Below are positions 1-5,203 of a stretch of 5,203 bases of DNA, piece after piece. Source of the DNA: GCA-002862325 sp036339295. GTDB lineage: Bacteria > Planctomycetota > Phycisphaerae > Phycisphaerales > SM1A02. Position numbers and translations under genes: made by a program. Below the pieces are notes generated by a model. That model ran no database searches, had not been told where the DNA came from, and saw nothing but the letters and a program-made list of their open reading frames with translations. The stretch covers positions 1-5,203 of the forward strand of contig JAYZBK010000031.1 of the NCBI GenBank assembly GCA_036339295.1. The letters run 5' to 3'. The stretch's first letter is position 1. The number at the start of each line of letters is the position of its first letter.

Positions 1-386
1 CGCTGCAGAAGTACCGGCTCATGGCCTGCGAGCAGCAGGACGCGGACGCGGCCGCGGCCTGGGGCGGCGCCATGCTGATGCTCTACAAGGACGATCCCGG
101 CGCCCTCCGCATCCTCGCCGAGACGATGGCCGACGATCCCGACGAGTGCCTCCACAACAAGGCCCTCGCCCGGAAGGCGGCCGATCGACTCCTGAAGAAG
201 TCCGGCGCCACCGACCCGACCGCCCTCGCGACCAGCGCGATGGTGGCCTACCGGTCGGGCGACTCCGAGCGGGCGGTGCGGGAGCAGATGCAGGCCTGGA
301 TGGCCGTCTCGCCCGACCAGAAGGAGAGCTTCCGTCGCGAGCTCGAGCTCTACCGGGGCAAGAACAGCCGGCCGAGCCGCCGCTGA
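1..386 (+). CDS. C-terminal part of a TPR-like helical protein (5' end outside window)
   Basis: This frame is open from the first bases of the window and ends at the TGA at 384-386. An ATG at 21 is in frame but has no convincing Shine-Dalgarno sequence, and the codons before it (LQKYRL) read like continuing protein, so I treat the gene as 5'-truncated. The visible ~127 residues are almost entirely amphipathic helix, rich in Ala, Asp, Glu, Arg and Lys. The stretch from about residue 75 of the visible part, with 'ALATSAMVAYRSGDSERAV', has the spacing of a tetratricopeptide repeat (small residues, then Y/G/A near the turn). The end 'FRRELELYRG' resembles the last helix of such arrays. In planctomycete-type genomes similar tails often follow a thioredoxin/TlpA or redoxin domain, but that domain would lie upstream and cannot be seen here. 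Function is therefore unassigned; a scaffold or redox-protein tail is a guess. A terminator follows 22 bp after the stop. Confidence 0.72.
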   Translation, partial: LQKYRLMACEQQDADAAAAWGGAMLMLYKDDPGALRILAETMADDPDECLHNKALARKAADRLLKKSGATDPTALATSAMVAYRSGDSERAVREQMQAWMAVSPDQKESFRRELELYRGKNSRPSRR

Positions 387-408
387 GGAATCCGGATCGA
401 TCGACCAT

Positions 409-445
409 GCCCGATCCGTCCTCCGGCGGGTCGGGCGTTTCCTTT
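409..445 (+). terminator. intrinsic (rho-independent) terminator
   Basis: Bases 409-436 fold into a 12-bp stem (409-420 with 425-436: ten Watson-Crick pairs and two G-T pairs) closing a 4-base loop CTCC. The outer arms are GCCCGA and TCGGGC. The stem is followed at once by the T-rich run GTTTCCTTT (437-445). This is the usual layout of a rho-independent terminator for the gene ending at 386. The reverse strand has no T-run after the stem, so it acts only on the + strand. It lies just 5 bases before the rpe ribosome binding site. Confidence 0.72.
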
Positions 446-450
446 GGCCG

Positions 451-455
451 AGGAG
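451..455 (+). promoter_or_regulatory. ribosome binding site of rpe
   Basis: AGGAG lies 8 bases before the ATG at 464. It fixes the rpe start there and argues against longer in-frame readings that begin inside the preceding gene. Confidence 0.7.
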
Positions 456-463
456 CACCGACG

Positions 464-1171
464 ATGACCTCCACGCCGCAGCGCGTCCGCAACCTCTTCA
501 CCGAGTCCGCCACCGGGCCGATCGTGAACGCCTCGATCCTCTCGGCCGACTTCACCCGACTGGGCGAGGAGTGCCGCACCGTCCTCGAGCAGGGGGCCGA
601 CGCCCTCCACGTCGACGTCATGGACGGCCACTTCGTCCCGAATCTCTCGATGGGCCCCGCGATCTGCAAGGCCGTCCGCCGGGCGTGCCCGAACGCGTTC
701 CTCGACGTCCACCTGATGGTCACCGATCCGGAGGCGTGCTTCGAACCATTCGCCGCCGCGGGGGCCGACCACTGCACCTTCCACGCGGAGGTGGCGGAGG
801 ACGGGACGCTGGTCGAGTGGCGCGACCGCTGCCACGAGCTCGGCATGACGGCGGGGATCGCGATCAATCCCGACACTCCGGCCGCCCGGATCGAGGGGAT
901 CCTCGAGCACTTCGACCTCGCCCTGGTGATGAGCGTCCATCCGGGCTTCAGCGGCCAGTCGTTCATCGCCGAGGTGCTGGAGAAGACCCGGACGCTCGCC
1001 GCGCTACTGCGGCCCGACCAGCGACTCGAGATGGATGGCGGAGTCGGCCCGGCCAACGCCGACGCCGTCCGCGCCGCGGGGTGCGACGTGCTGGTCTCCG
1101 CCTCCGCGATCTTCGGGAGCGACGACCGGGCCGCCGTGATCGCCGGGATCCGTGGAGACCAGGCGTCTTGA
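464..1171 (+). CDS. rpe: ribulose-phosphate 3-epimerase
   Basis: This 235-residue cytoplasmic TIM-barrel enzyme interconverts D-ribulose 5-phosphate and D-xylulose 5-phosphate in the pentose phosphate pathway (and the Calvin cycle where present). Family signatures appear in order: 'ASILSADF' (residues 23-30), 'HVDVMDGHFVPNLSMGP' (49-65), 'DVHLMV' (81-86), 'VHPGFSGQSFI' around 150, 'MDGGV' (190-194) and a final 'SASAIFG' phosphate-binding loop. The four expected metal ligands are all present: H49, D51, H83 and D191, with D51 and D191 also the acid/base pair by analogy with characterised Rpe proteins. The protein is slightly longer than the usual ~220-225 residues because about 15 extra residues precede the first strand. 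The open frame continues upstream, but that part is Arg/Pro-rich shadow of the previous gene, and ATG 464 has an AGGAG site. The stop TGA (1169-1171) overlaps a possible TTG start of the next gene, which suggests coupled translation. Confidence 0.96.
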   Translation: MTSTPQRVRNLFTESATGPIVNASILSADFTRLGEECRTVLEQGADALHVDVMDGHFVPNLSMGPAICKAVRRACPNAFLDVHLMVTDPEACFEPFAAAGADHCTFHAEVAEDGTLVEWRDRCHELGMTAGIAINPDTPAARIEGILEHFDLALVMSVHPGFSGQSFIAEVLEKTRTLAALLRPDQRLEMDGGVGPANADAVRAAGCDVLVSASAIFGSDDRAAVIAGIRGDQAS

Positions 1172-1803
1172 GGCACGGCCCCTCGATCACGATGTGGCTG
1201 ATCCGCGCCGGCGAGACGAGCTGGGACGAGAACGATCGCCTGCGGGGCGACGAGGAACTCCCGATGTCCCCGGCGGGGCGGGCGGCCACGATCGAGGCCG
1301 CCGAGCGGGCCACCCACCTCGCGTTTCCCCGCCCGAACCGGATCCATCATCCGCTCGACCCGGCGGCGACGGAGACGGCGAAGCTGATGACCGCGCGGCT
1401 CGGGGGCGCCCGGCGGGGCGACGACGAGCTGGCCGATCCGGCGCTCGGGGTCCTGGCCGGACTGGCGATCTCCGAACTGCAGGAGCGATTCGAACGACGA
1501 GCCCGCCAGTGGGAGGAGGATCCATCCGACCTCGTCCCGCCGGAAGGCGAGCCGTTCGCCGACGCCCGCGCCCGACTGGTGGATGCCGTCGCCGCGATTC
1601 TCCGGAAGCGTCCCCGGACCGTCGGCATCGTCCTGCACGACCTGGCCGCCGGGTTCGTCCGCAGTGCCCTCGGGGGGGCGACCGACCGGAATCCCCGGCG
1701 ATGGATGGAGGGGCGTCCTCGCGTCGAGATCTGGGTGCTTCCCGTCGATGCGGCCGAGCGGATGCTCGCCGGGGAGGCCGCCCACGCCACCGACGGCGGG
1801 TGA
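1168..1803 (+). CDS. histidine-phosphatase (PGAM-fold) family protein, probably catalytically inactive
   Basis: The N-terminus 'WLIRAGETSWDENDRLRGDEELPMSPAGRA' region follows the phosphoglycerate-mutase/histidine-phosphatase pattern RHGET-x-W-N...R-x-G...D-x-P-L-T-x-x-G. However, the catalytic His that forms the phosphohistidine is Ala (codon GCC at 1207-1209). The second motif, normally S-x-L-x-R-A-x-x-T-A, reads 'HHPLDPAATETA', so its phosphate-binding Arg is also gone. The usual L-x-E-x-x-x-G-x-x-E-G segment is degraded to 'LGVLAGLAISEL'. The second conserved His survives in 'GIVLHDLAAGFVRSALGG' (CAC at 1636). Size (211 or 203 residues) is normal for the family, and there is no signal peptide. 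Two starts are possible. TTG 1168 overlaps the rpe stop (TTGA), has GGAG 10 bases upstream and gives a full first beta strand. ATG 1192 is the more common codon but lacks a well-spaced site and leaves only four residues before the motif Arg. The partner or substrate is unknown; the neighbouring rpe hints at sugar-phosphate metabolism, as inference only. Confidence 0.82.
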   Translation: MRHGPSITMWLIRAGETSWDENDRLRGDEELPMSPAGRAATIEAAERATHLAFPRPNRIHHPLDPAATETAKLMTARLGGARRGDDELADPALGVLAGLAISELQERFERRARQWEEDPSDLVPPEGEPFADARARLVDAVAAILRKRPRTVGIVLHDLAAGFVRSALGGATDRNPRRWMEGRPRVEIWVLPVDAAERMLAGEAAHATDGG

Positions 1804-1819
1804 GTCCGCACGCCGTCCT

Positions 1820-1844
1820 GCGGGTTTCCACGCACGAAACCCGC
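1820..1844 (+). repeat. perfect 9-bp inverted repeat (hairpin) between the PGAM-like gene and accD
   Basis: GCGGGTTTC (1820-1828) and GAAACCCGC (1836-1844) are exact reverse complements around a 7-base spacer CACGCAC. It starts 16 bases after the stop of the PGAM-like gene. As RNA it would form a stable hairpin, but no T-run follows on either strand, so a classical intrinsic terminator is not supported. Alternatives are a 3' stabilising hairpin or poor terminator for the upstream unit, or a dyad operator for a regulator of accD. It is the only strong structure in the 115-bp gap 1804-1918. Confidence 0.6.
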
Positions 1845-1853
1845 CTCGGCGGC

Positions 1854-1859
1854 TATCCT
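1854..1859 (+). promoter_or_regulatory. weak -10-like box, candidate accD promoter
   Basis: TATCCT matches four of six bases of the sigma-70 -10 consensus and is one of the few A/T-containing stretches in this GC-rich gap. It would start transcription around 1866, about 50 bases before the accD GTG. No credible -35 box sits at the usual 16-18 bp spacing; the region that would hold it is the right arm and spacer of the inverted repeat at 1820-1844. A promoter here is reasonable because the gap is large compared with neighbouring junctions, but this box is only a candidate. Confidence 0.2.
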
Positions 1860-1906
1860 CGTGCCAAGACCGGATGCAGCAGCTGCACCGGGCCCGTGTG
1901 CCACCC

Positions 1907-1912
1907 AAGGAG
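1907..1912 (+). promoter_or_regulatory. ribosome binding site of accD
   Basis: AAGGAG stands 6 bases before GTG 1919. This is the best-placed site in the region. It favours the GTG over the in-frame ATG at 1874, which has no comparable site and would add 15 non-conserved residues. Confidence 0.75.
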
Positions 1913-1918
1913 CGGTTC

Positions 1919-2752
1919 GTGGCCAACCAGACCTGGGAACAAGCCGAAAGCACCTCGAAGAAGACCGTCCCCGAGGGCCTCTGGGTCCGATGCGTGGGAT
2001 GCGGCGAGACCGTGTTCGGGAAGACGCTCGAGCAGAACCTCGAGGTCTGCCCCAAGTGCGACCACCACCATCGCGTCTCCGCCGCGAAGCGGGTCGCGCA
2101 GCTGGTCGACCCCGGCAGCTTCGAACCGTTCGACGAGGACCTGGCCGCCGCCGACCCGCTCGGCTTCGTCGATGTGAAGCCGTACCGCGACCGGATCGAT
2201 GCCGCTCGCCGGAAGAGCGGCGCGAACGACGGCTGCCTCACCGGGGTCGGGTTCGTGAAGGGCCGGAAGATCGTCGTGGGCGCCATGGACTTCACGTTCC
2301 TGGGCGGCTCGATGGGATCGGTGGTGGGGGAGAAGCTCGCCCGGGCCGCCGAGCACGCGGTCGACCACGACCTGCCCTGCATCATCGTCTCCTGCTCGGG
2401 CGGGGCCCGGATGCAGGAGTCCGGCTATTCCCTCATGCAGATGGCCAAGACCTCCGCGGTGCTCGCCCGACTGGACGAGGCGGGAGGGCTGTTCATCTCG
2501 GTGCTGGCCGACCCGACCACCGGCGGCGTCACCGCGAGCTTCGCGATGCTCGGCGACATCATCCTCGCCGAGCCCCGAGCCCTGATCGGCTTCGCCGGCC
2601 CTCGAGTGATCCGGCAGACGATCCGGCAGGATCTCCCCGAGGGCTTCCAGACCTCCGAGTTCCTGCTCGAGTCGGGCTTCGTCGATCGGATCGTGCATCG
2701 CCACGAGCTCCGCAACGAGATCGGCCGCCTCATCGACTACGCCGGCAAGTGA
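1919..2752 (+). CDS. accD: acetyl-CoA carboxylase, carboxyltransferase subunit beta
   Basis: With AccA, this cytoplasmic subunit transfers the carboxyl group from carboxybiotin (on AccB) to acetyl-CoA, making malonyl-CoA for fatty acid synthesis. The 277-residue length fits the family (roughly 280-305). An N-terminal four-cysteine zinc ribbon is intact: C25-x2-C28-x15-C44-x2-C47, followed by 'DHHHR'. The crotonase-like carboxyltransferase core follows, with 'FTFLGGSMGSVVGEK', 'SCSGGARMQE' (about 158-167), 'ADPTTGGVTASFAMLGDIILAEP', 'IGFAGPRVIRQTIRQDLPEGFQ' and 'FLLESGFVDRIVHR', all characteristic of bacterial AccD. The start is GTG 1919, chosen for its AAGGAG site; ATG 1874 is the alternative. 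The stop TGA (2750-2752) shares bases with the lnt GTG (sequence GTGA), so the two genes are almost surely in one operon. accA is not in the window. Confidence 0.97.
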   Translation: MANQTWEQAESTSKKTVPEGLWVRCVGCGETVFGKTLEQNLEVCPKCDHHHRVSAAKRVAQLVDPGSFEPFDEDLAAADPLGFVDVKPYRDRIDAARRKSGANDGCLTGVGFVKGRKIVVGAMDFTFLGGSMGSVVGEKLARAAEHAVDHDLPCIIVSCSGGARMQESGYSLMQMAKTSAVLARLDEAGGLFISVLADPTTGGVTASFAMLGDIILAEPRALIGFAGPRVIRQTIRQDLPEGFQTSEFLLESGFVDRIVHRHELRNEIGRLIDYAGK

Positions 2753-4431
2753 GCCCCACGGAAGAGAGCCACGACGTCCCGCCCGCCAGGCATCCGTGGC
2801 GACGCCTCGTCGCGGCGTCGATCGCGCTGGGCGCGATCATGATCGCGGCCTTCCCGCCACTCGATCTCTGGTGGACGATCTTCCTCGCCCCGACCGCGCT
2901 CGCCATCGCCGCGACCACCACGCTTCGATTCCGGTGGATCGCGACGATCCTCTTCCTGCCGGCCTTCGCGGCCTGGCTGCATCACCAGTGGTGGGTGGGG
3001 GCGGTGAGCGGCGCGGGCCTCGTCCCGCTGGTGGCCTACCTCGCCGCCTGGACGCCGCTGCTGGCCTGGATGATCCGGCGGATCCATGGCCATCCGTCGC
3101 TCGGACGGCTTCCCATGGCCATCCTCCTGCCGGTGCTCTGGACCGGGACCGAGTACGTCCGGGCGACCATCGCGCTGGAGGGCTACCCGTGGTACCTCCT
3201 CGGGCAGCCGCTCGTCGAGTGGCTGCCGCTCGCCCAGCCCGCCGCGATCGGTGGCATCACGCTCCTCGCCGTGCTCCCGGCGGCGGTCGGAGGCCTCTTC
3301 GCCGACGTCCTCATGCGTCGCCCGCGGACCGGTCGGATCGCTCTCGGGGTCGGAACGCTCGCGGTGGGGTGGCTGGCCTTCGGGCTGGCGACCGTGACGC
3401 CCCCGGGGTCGGGCCGTCCGGGCCCCGTGGTCCTCGCGATCCAGACGAATCTCCCGCAGTCGAACAAGGTCGCCTGGACCCCGACCCAGCAATGGGAGGA
3501 TGCCGTCGGGTTCGCTCGCGACACCGTGTCGGCCTTCGAGGAGGCGTCGCGGACCCACGACCGGATCGACCTCGTCGCGTGGCCGGAGACCATGCTTCCG
3601 GGCGTGGGCCTCGACCCCGCGACGACGAACGCCTTCGAGCGAGCGGGGTGGTGGCCGGGGAATCGGTTCGTCGAGCTCGCGACCGATCTCCAGCGGATGC
3701 TCGGCGTGCCGCTGCTGCTCGGCAGCGCGGCCATGGACGGCGTCGCGTTCGAGGGCGAAGGGGCCGAGGCCGTCATCGAATGGGATCGACGGTTCAACAG
3801 CGTCTACCTGCTCGACGAGAACGGGCCCGCCGCCGCGACTCGCTACGACAAGGTGGTGCTCACGCCCTTCGGCGAGCGGATGCCCTACATCTCCGAGTGG
3901 CCCTGGCTGGAGCAACGGCTGCTCGATCTCGGGGCTCGGGGGATGTCCTTCGATCTCGCCTCCGGCGAGACGCCCCGACGACTCGCCCTCGACGACCAGG
4001 TCTCGATCGGCACGCCCATCTGCTTCGAGGACACCGTCCCCGAGGCCTGCAGGAGGCTCGTGTGGTCCGAGGGCGCGAAGGCGGGCAGCCTGCTGATCAA
4101 CGCCAGCAACGACGGCTGGTTCGGATCGAGCCCGGGCCCTCGGGCCGCCCACCTCCAGCTCGCCCGCGTGAGGGCGATCGAGAACCGGGTCCCGATGGTC
4201 CGCGCCGTGAACACGGGGATCACCGCCTGGATCGACTCCTGCGGGCGGATCCGGGCCGCGAGCAGGCCCCTCGAGGCGGGCTGGCTGGTGGCGGAGACCG
4301 AGCTCGACGATCGCCGTCCGATCTTCGCCATGATCGGGCAGGCCCCGGCCGGGCTCCTGGCGATCGCCGCGGCCGGACTGGTCGGGTGCACGCTCCTGCC
4401 GCGACGCCGCACGCCGGACCCGGTTTCCTGA
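2749..4431 (+). CDS. lnt: apolipoprotein N-acyltransferase
   Basis: Lnt is an inner-membrane enzyme that moves an acyl chain from a phospholipid to the free alpha-amino group of the N-terminal diacylglyceryl-cysteine, the last step in lipoprotein maturation. At 560 residues it is a little longer than E. coli Lnt (512). Residues ~20-210 hold about seven hydrophobic segments (around 20-34, 40-57, 63-78, 88-108, then 'LPMAILLPVLW', 'ITLLAVLPAAVGGLF' and 'IALGVGTLAVGWLAFGLATV'). A periplasmic nitrilase domain runs from ~225 to ~520, and one C-terminal helix follows ('GLLAIAAAGLVGCTLL'). The nitrilase triad is complete: E280 in 'WPETMLPG', K368 in 'YDKVVLTPFGERMPY' and C425 in 'ICFED'. 'INASNDGWFG' and 'ARVRAIENRVPMVRAVNTGITA' are also Lnt-typical. 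The E-to-K spacing (88) exceeds that of E. coli (68), due to a longer stretch around 285-345. The GTG start overlaps the accD stop (GTGA), and the next in-frame ATG (2839) would fall inside the first membrane helix. It has no clear ribosome site of its own, so translation is probably coupled to accD. Confidence 0.95.
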   Translation: MSPTEESHDVPPARHPWRRLVAASIALGAIMIAAFPPLDLWWTIFLAPTALAIAATTTLRFRWIATILFLPAFAAWLHHQWWVGAVSGAGLVPLVAYLAAWTPLLAWMIRRIHGHPSLGRLPMAILLPVLWTGTEYVRATIALEGYPWYLLGQPLVEWLPLAQPAAIGGITLLAVLPAAVGGLFADVLMRRPRTGRIALGVGTLAVGWLAFGLATVTPPGSGRPGPVVLAIQTNLPQSNKVAWTPTQQWEDAVGFARDTVSAFEEASRTHDRIDLVAWPETMLPGVGLDPATTNAFERAGWWPGNRFVELATDLQRMLGVPLLLGSAAMDGVAFEGEGAEAVIEWDRRFNSVYLLDENGPAAATRYDKVVLTPFGERMPYISEWPWLEQRLLDLGARGMSFDLASGETPRRLALDDQVSIGTPICFEDTVPEACRRLVWSEGAKAGSLLINASNDGWFGSSPGPRAAHLQLARVRAIENRVPMVRAVNTGITAWIDSCGRIRAASRPLEAGWLVAETELDDRRPIFAMIGQAPAGLLAIAAAGLVGCTLLPRRRTPDPVS

Positions 4432-4456
4432 TACTCATGAAGCATCGCGAACTCAT

Positions 4457-4463
4457 GGAGGAG
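4457..4463 (+). promoter_or_regulatory. ribosome binding site of the HEAT-repeat lipoprotein gene
   Basis: GGAGGAG lies 6 bases before ATG 4470 and is the strongest Shine-Dalgarno match in the window. Two further in-frame ATGs (4437, 4455) lie upstream; the second overlaps this site, and neither has its own. The site therefore picks 4470. Confidence 0.72.
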
Positions 4464-4469
4464 TCGCCC

Positions 4470-5203
4470 ATGCCGTTCCCGCCCGCCCGTCCATCCCGTC
4501 GCCCCGCCCTCGTCACGCTCGTCCTCGTCGGCACGGCCGCATCCGGCTGCGTGCAGCCCGATCCCGACCGGCCATGGAGCACGAGGGACCGAAGCAGCGA
4601 AACCCTCGTCGCCTCGACGCCCGCCGCCCCGAGCGAGGCGGAGTCCATCCAGGTCGCGGAACCGATCCGAATCGCCCCGCCGCCGACCGAACGATCGACG
4701 ACGCCTTCGACCACGATCACGCGCGGCCCCCAGCCGGAGAGGCCTCCGGCCCCCCGGACCGTGGCCGCGACGGAACCGATCGACCTCGACGGCGAGACCC
4801 TGTGGTCGAAGGCGGCGAGTCGAGTCGTCCAGTCGACCACGAACGACTACTCGCTCGTCCGGGCCTACGCCTTCGAGGCGATGGAGCACGCCCCCTCGCT
4901 CCTCGTCGAGCATGGCGGCCTCGGACTGGTGGACGACAACCGAGGCGTCCGCTTCGTGACGACCATGGCCGCCGGGAGAGTGGAGGCGGCCGCCCTGATG
5001 CCGCTTCTCGAGGCGGGCCTCGTCGACGACAGCGAATCCGTGCAGGCGGCGACGATCTTCGCCCTGCGTCGACTGGGACAGCCGGTCGACCCCTCGCCCC
5101 TCGCCGGAATGGCGCGGGGCAGCGACCCCGAGGTGCGGGGGAACGCCTTCATGATCCTCGGCATGCTCGGCAACCGCTCGGCGATCCCCGTCATCGAGTC
5201 GGC
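4470..5203 (+). CDS. putative lipoprotein with HEAT-like repeats (3' end outside window)
   Basis: The frame is open from ATG 4470 to the window edge (244 full codons, no stop). The N-terminus has a basic n-region ('RPSRR'), a hydrophobic core ('ALVTLVLVGTA') and a lipobox-like 'AASGC' with C27 as the predicted lipidated residue. Ala rather than Leu at -3 makes the box acceptable but not ideal. Residues ~28-105 are a Pro/Thr/Ser/Ala-rich, low-complexity linker, a common envelope spacer. From ~110 onward the protein becomes helical. Repeats such as 'DSESVQAATIFALRRLGQ' and 'DPEVRGNAFMILGMLGNRSAIPVI' have the HEAT/PBS-lyase-like pattern (D-x-x-V-R/Q...A...L...G...AI-x-x-L/I). HEAT arrays are binding scaffolds, so a protein-binding role at the outer membrane is likely but the partner is unknown. 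The gene starts 38 bp after lnt with no terminator between, so co-transcription is likely, and its product is a plausible Lnt substrate. Confidence 0.82.
   Translation, partial: MPFPPARPSRRPALVTLVLVGTAASGCVQPDPDRPWSTRDRSSETLVASTPAAPSEAESIQVAEPIRIAPPPTERSTTPSTTITRGPQPERPPAPRTVAATEPIDLDGETLWSKAASRVVQSTTNDYSLVRAYAFEAMEHAPSLLVEHGGLGLVDDNRGVRFVTTMAAGRVEAAALMPLLEAGLVDDSESVQAATIFALRRLGQPVDPSPLAGMARGSDPEVRGNAFMILGMLGNRSAIPVIES

Noticed and set aside
146..463. Upstream in-frame extension of rpe beginning inside the preceding gene
   Set aside because: It would overlap the TPR-like gene in another frame and run through the terminator. The residues are Arg/Pro-rich and not Rpe-like, while ATG 464 has a well-spaced AGGAG.
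1874..1918. ATG 1874 as the start of accD
   Set aside because: The 15 added residues (MQQLHRARVPPKERF) are not conserved AccD sequence, and the AAGGAG site at 1907-1912 points to GTG 1919.
19..2385. A 788-codon open frame on the minus strand across the TPR-like gene, rpe, the PGAM-like gene and half of accD
   Set aside because: It is antisense to four confident genes, its translation is Arg/Ser/Pro-rich with no recognisable domain, and long empty frames opposite genes are expected at this GC content.
2820..2838. 7-bp inverted repeat GATCGCG-CTGGG-CGCGATC early in lnt
   Set aside because: It encodes the first membrane helix in a GC-rich region where GATCGCG recurs by chance, and it has no T-run or regulatory position.
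2737..4152. A 471-codon minus-strand open frame opposite lnt
   Set aside because: The translation is Arg/Gly/Pro/Glu-rich low complexity and lies wholly antisense to lnt, which has an intact catalytic triad. It is a GC-driven shadow.
4430..4435. GATACT as a -10 box for the lipoprotein gene
   Set aside because: It matches four of six consensus bases but has no -35 box at the right distance, and the short gap behind lnt fits co-transcription better.
4220..5194. Minus-strand open frames (4220-4840, 4865-5194) opposite the lipoprotein gene
   Set aside because: The + strand frame has a strong ribosome site, signal peptide, lipobox and HEAT-like repeats. The antisense translations show no such features.

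Overview
This is a GC-rich window, with strong G/C preference at third codon positions, carrying six tightly packed genes, all on the + strand. It looks like ordinary bacterial chromosome: central carbon metabolism, fatty acid synthesis and envelope lipoprotein maturation. There is no sign of a mobile element, CRISPR array, tRNA or rRNA. No gene is strictly diagnostic of a phylum. Lnt plus a lipobox protein point to a diderm envelope. The TPR-like tail at the left edge and the HEAT-repeat lipoprotein at the right edge resemble proteins common in Planctomycetota (Phycisphaerae-like). That placement is an inference of moderate-to-low confidence.

Layout. Bases 1-386 hold the C-terminal end of a helical, TPR-like protein that starts outside the window. 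It is followed by a good intrinsic terminator (409-445). Next is rpe (464-1171, ribulose-phosphate 3-epimerase). Overlapping or touching its stop codon is a gene for a histidine-phosphatase (PGAM) fold protein (1168 or 1192 to 1803) whose catalytic RHG motif reads RAG, so it is probably a pseudo-enzyme. The 115-bp gap 1804-1918 holds a perfect 9-bp inverted repeat, a weak -10-like box and a strong ribosome binding site. It leads into accD (1919-2752, acetyl-CoA carboxylase carboxyltransferase beta subunit). The accD stop overlaps the GTG start of lnt (2749-4431, apolipoprotein N-acyltransferase, catalytic triad intact). After a 38-bp gap comes a lipobox-bearing HEAT-repeat protein (4470 to beyond the right edge).

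How the genes fit together. There are probably two transcription units: rpe with the PGAM-like gene, and accD-lnt-lipoprotein. The second unit has a lipid theme. AccD takes part in making malonyl-CoA for fatty acid synthesis, Lnt adds a third acyl chain to lipoproteins, and the next gene encodes a predicted lipoprotein. The most unusual item is the conserved-looking but catalytically defective PGAM-fold protein next to rpe. I found no clearly new multi-gene system here.
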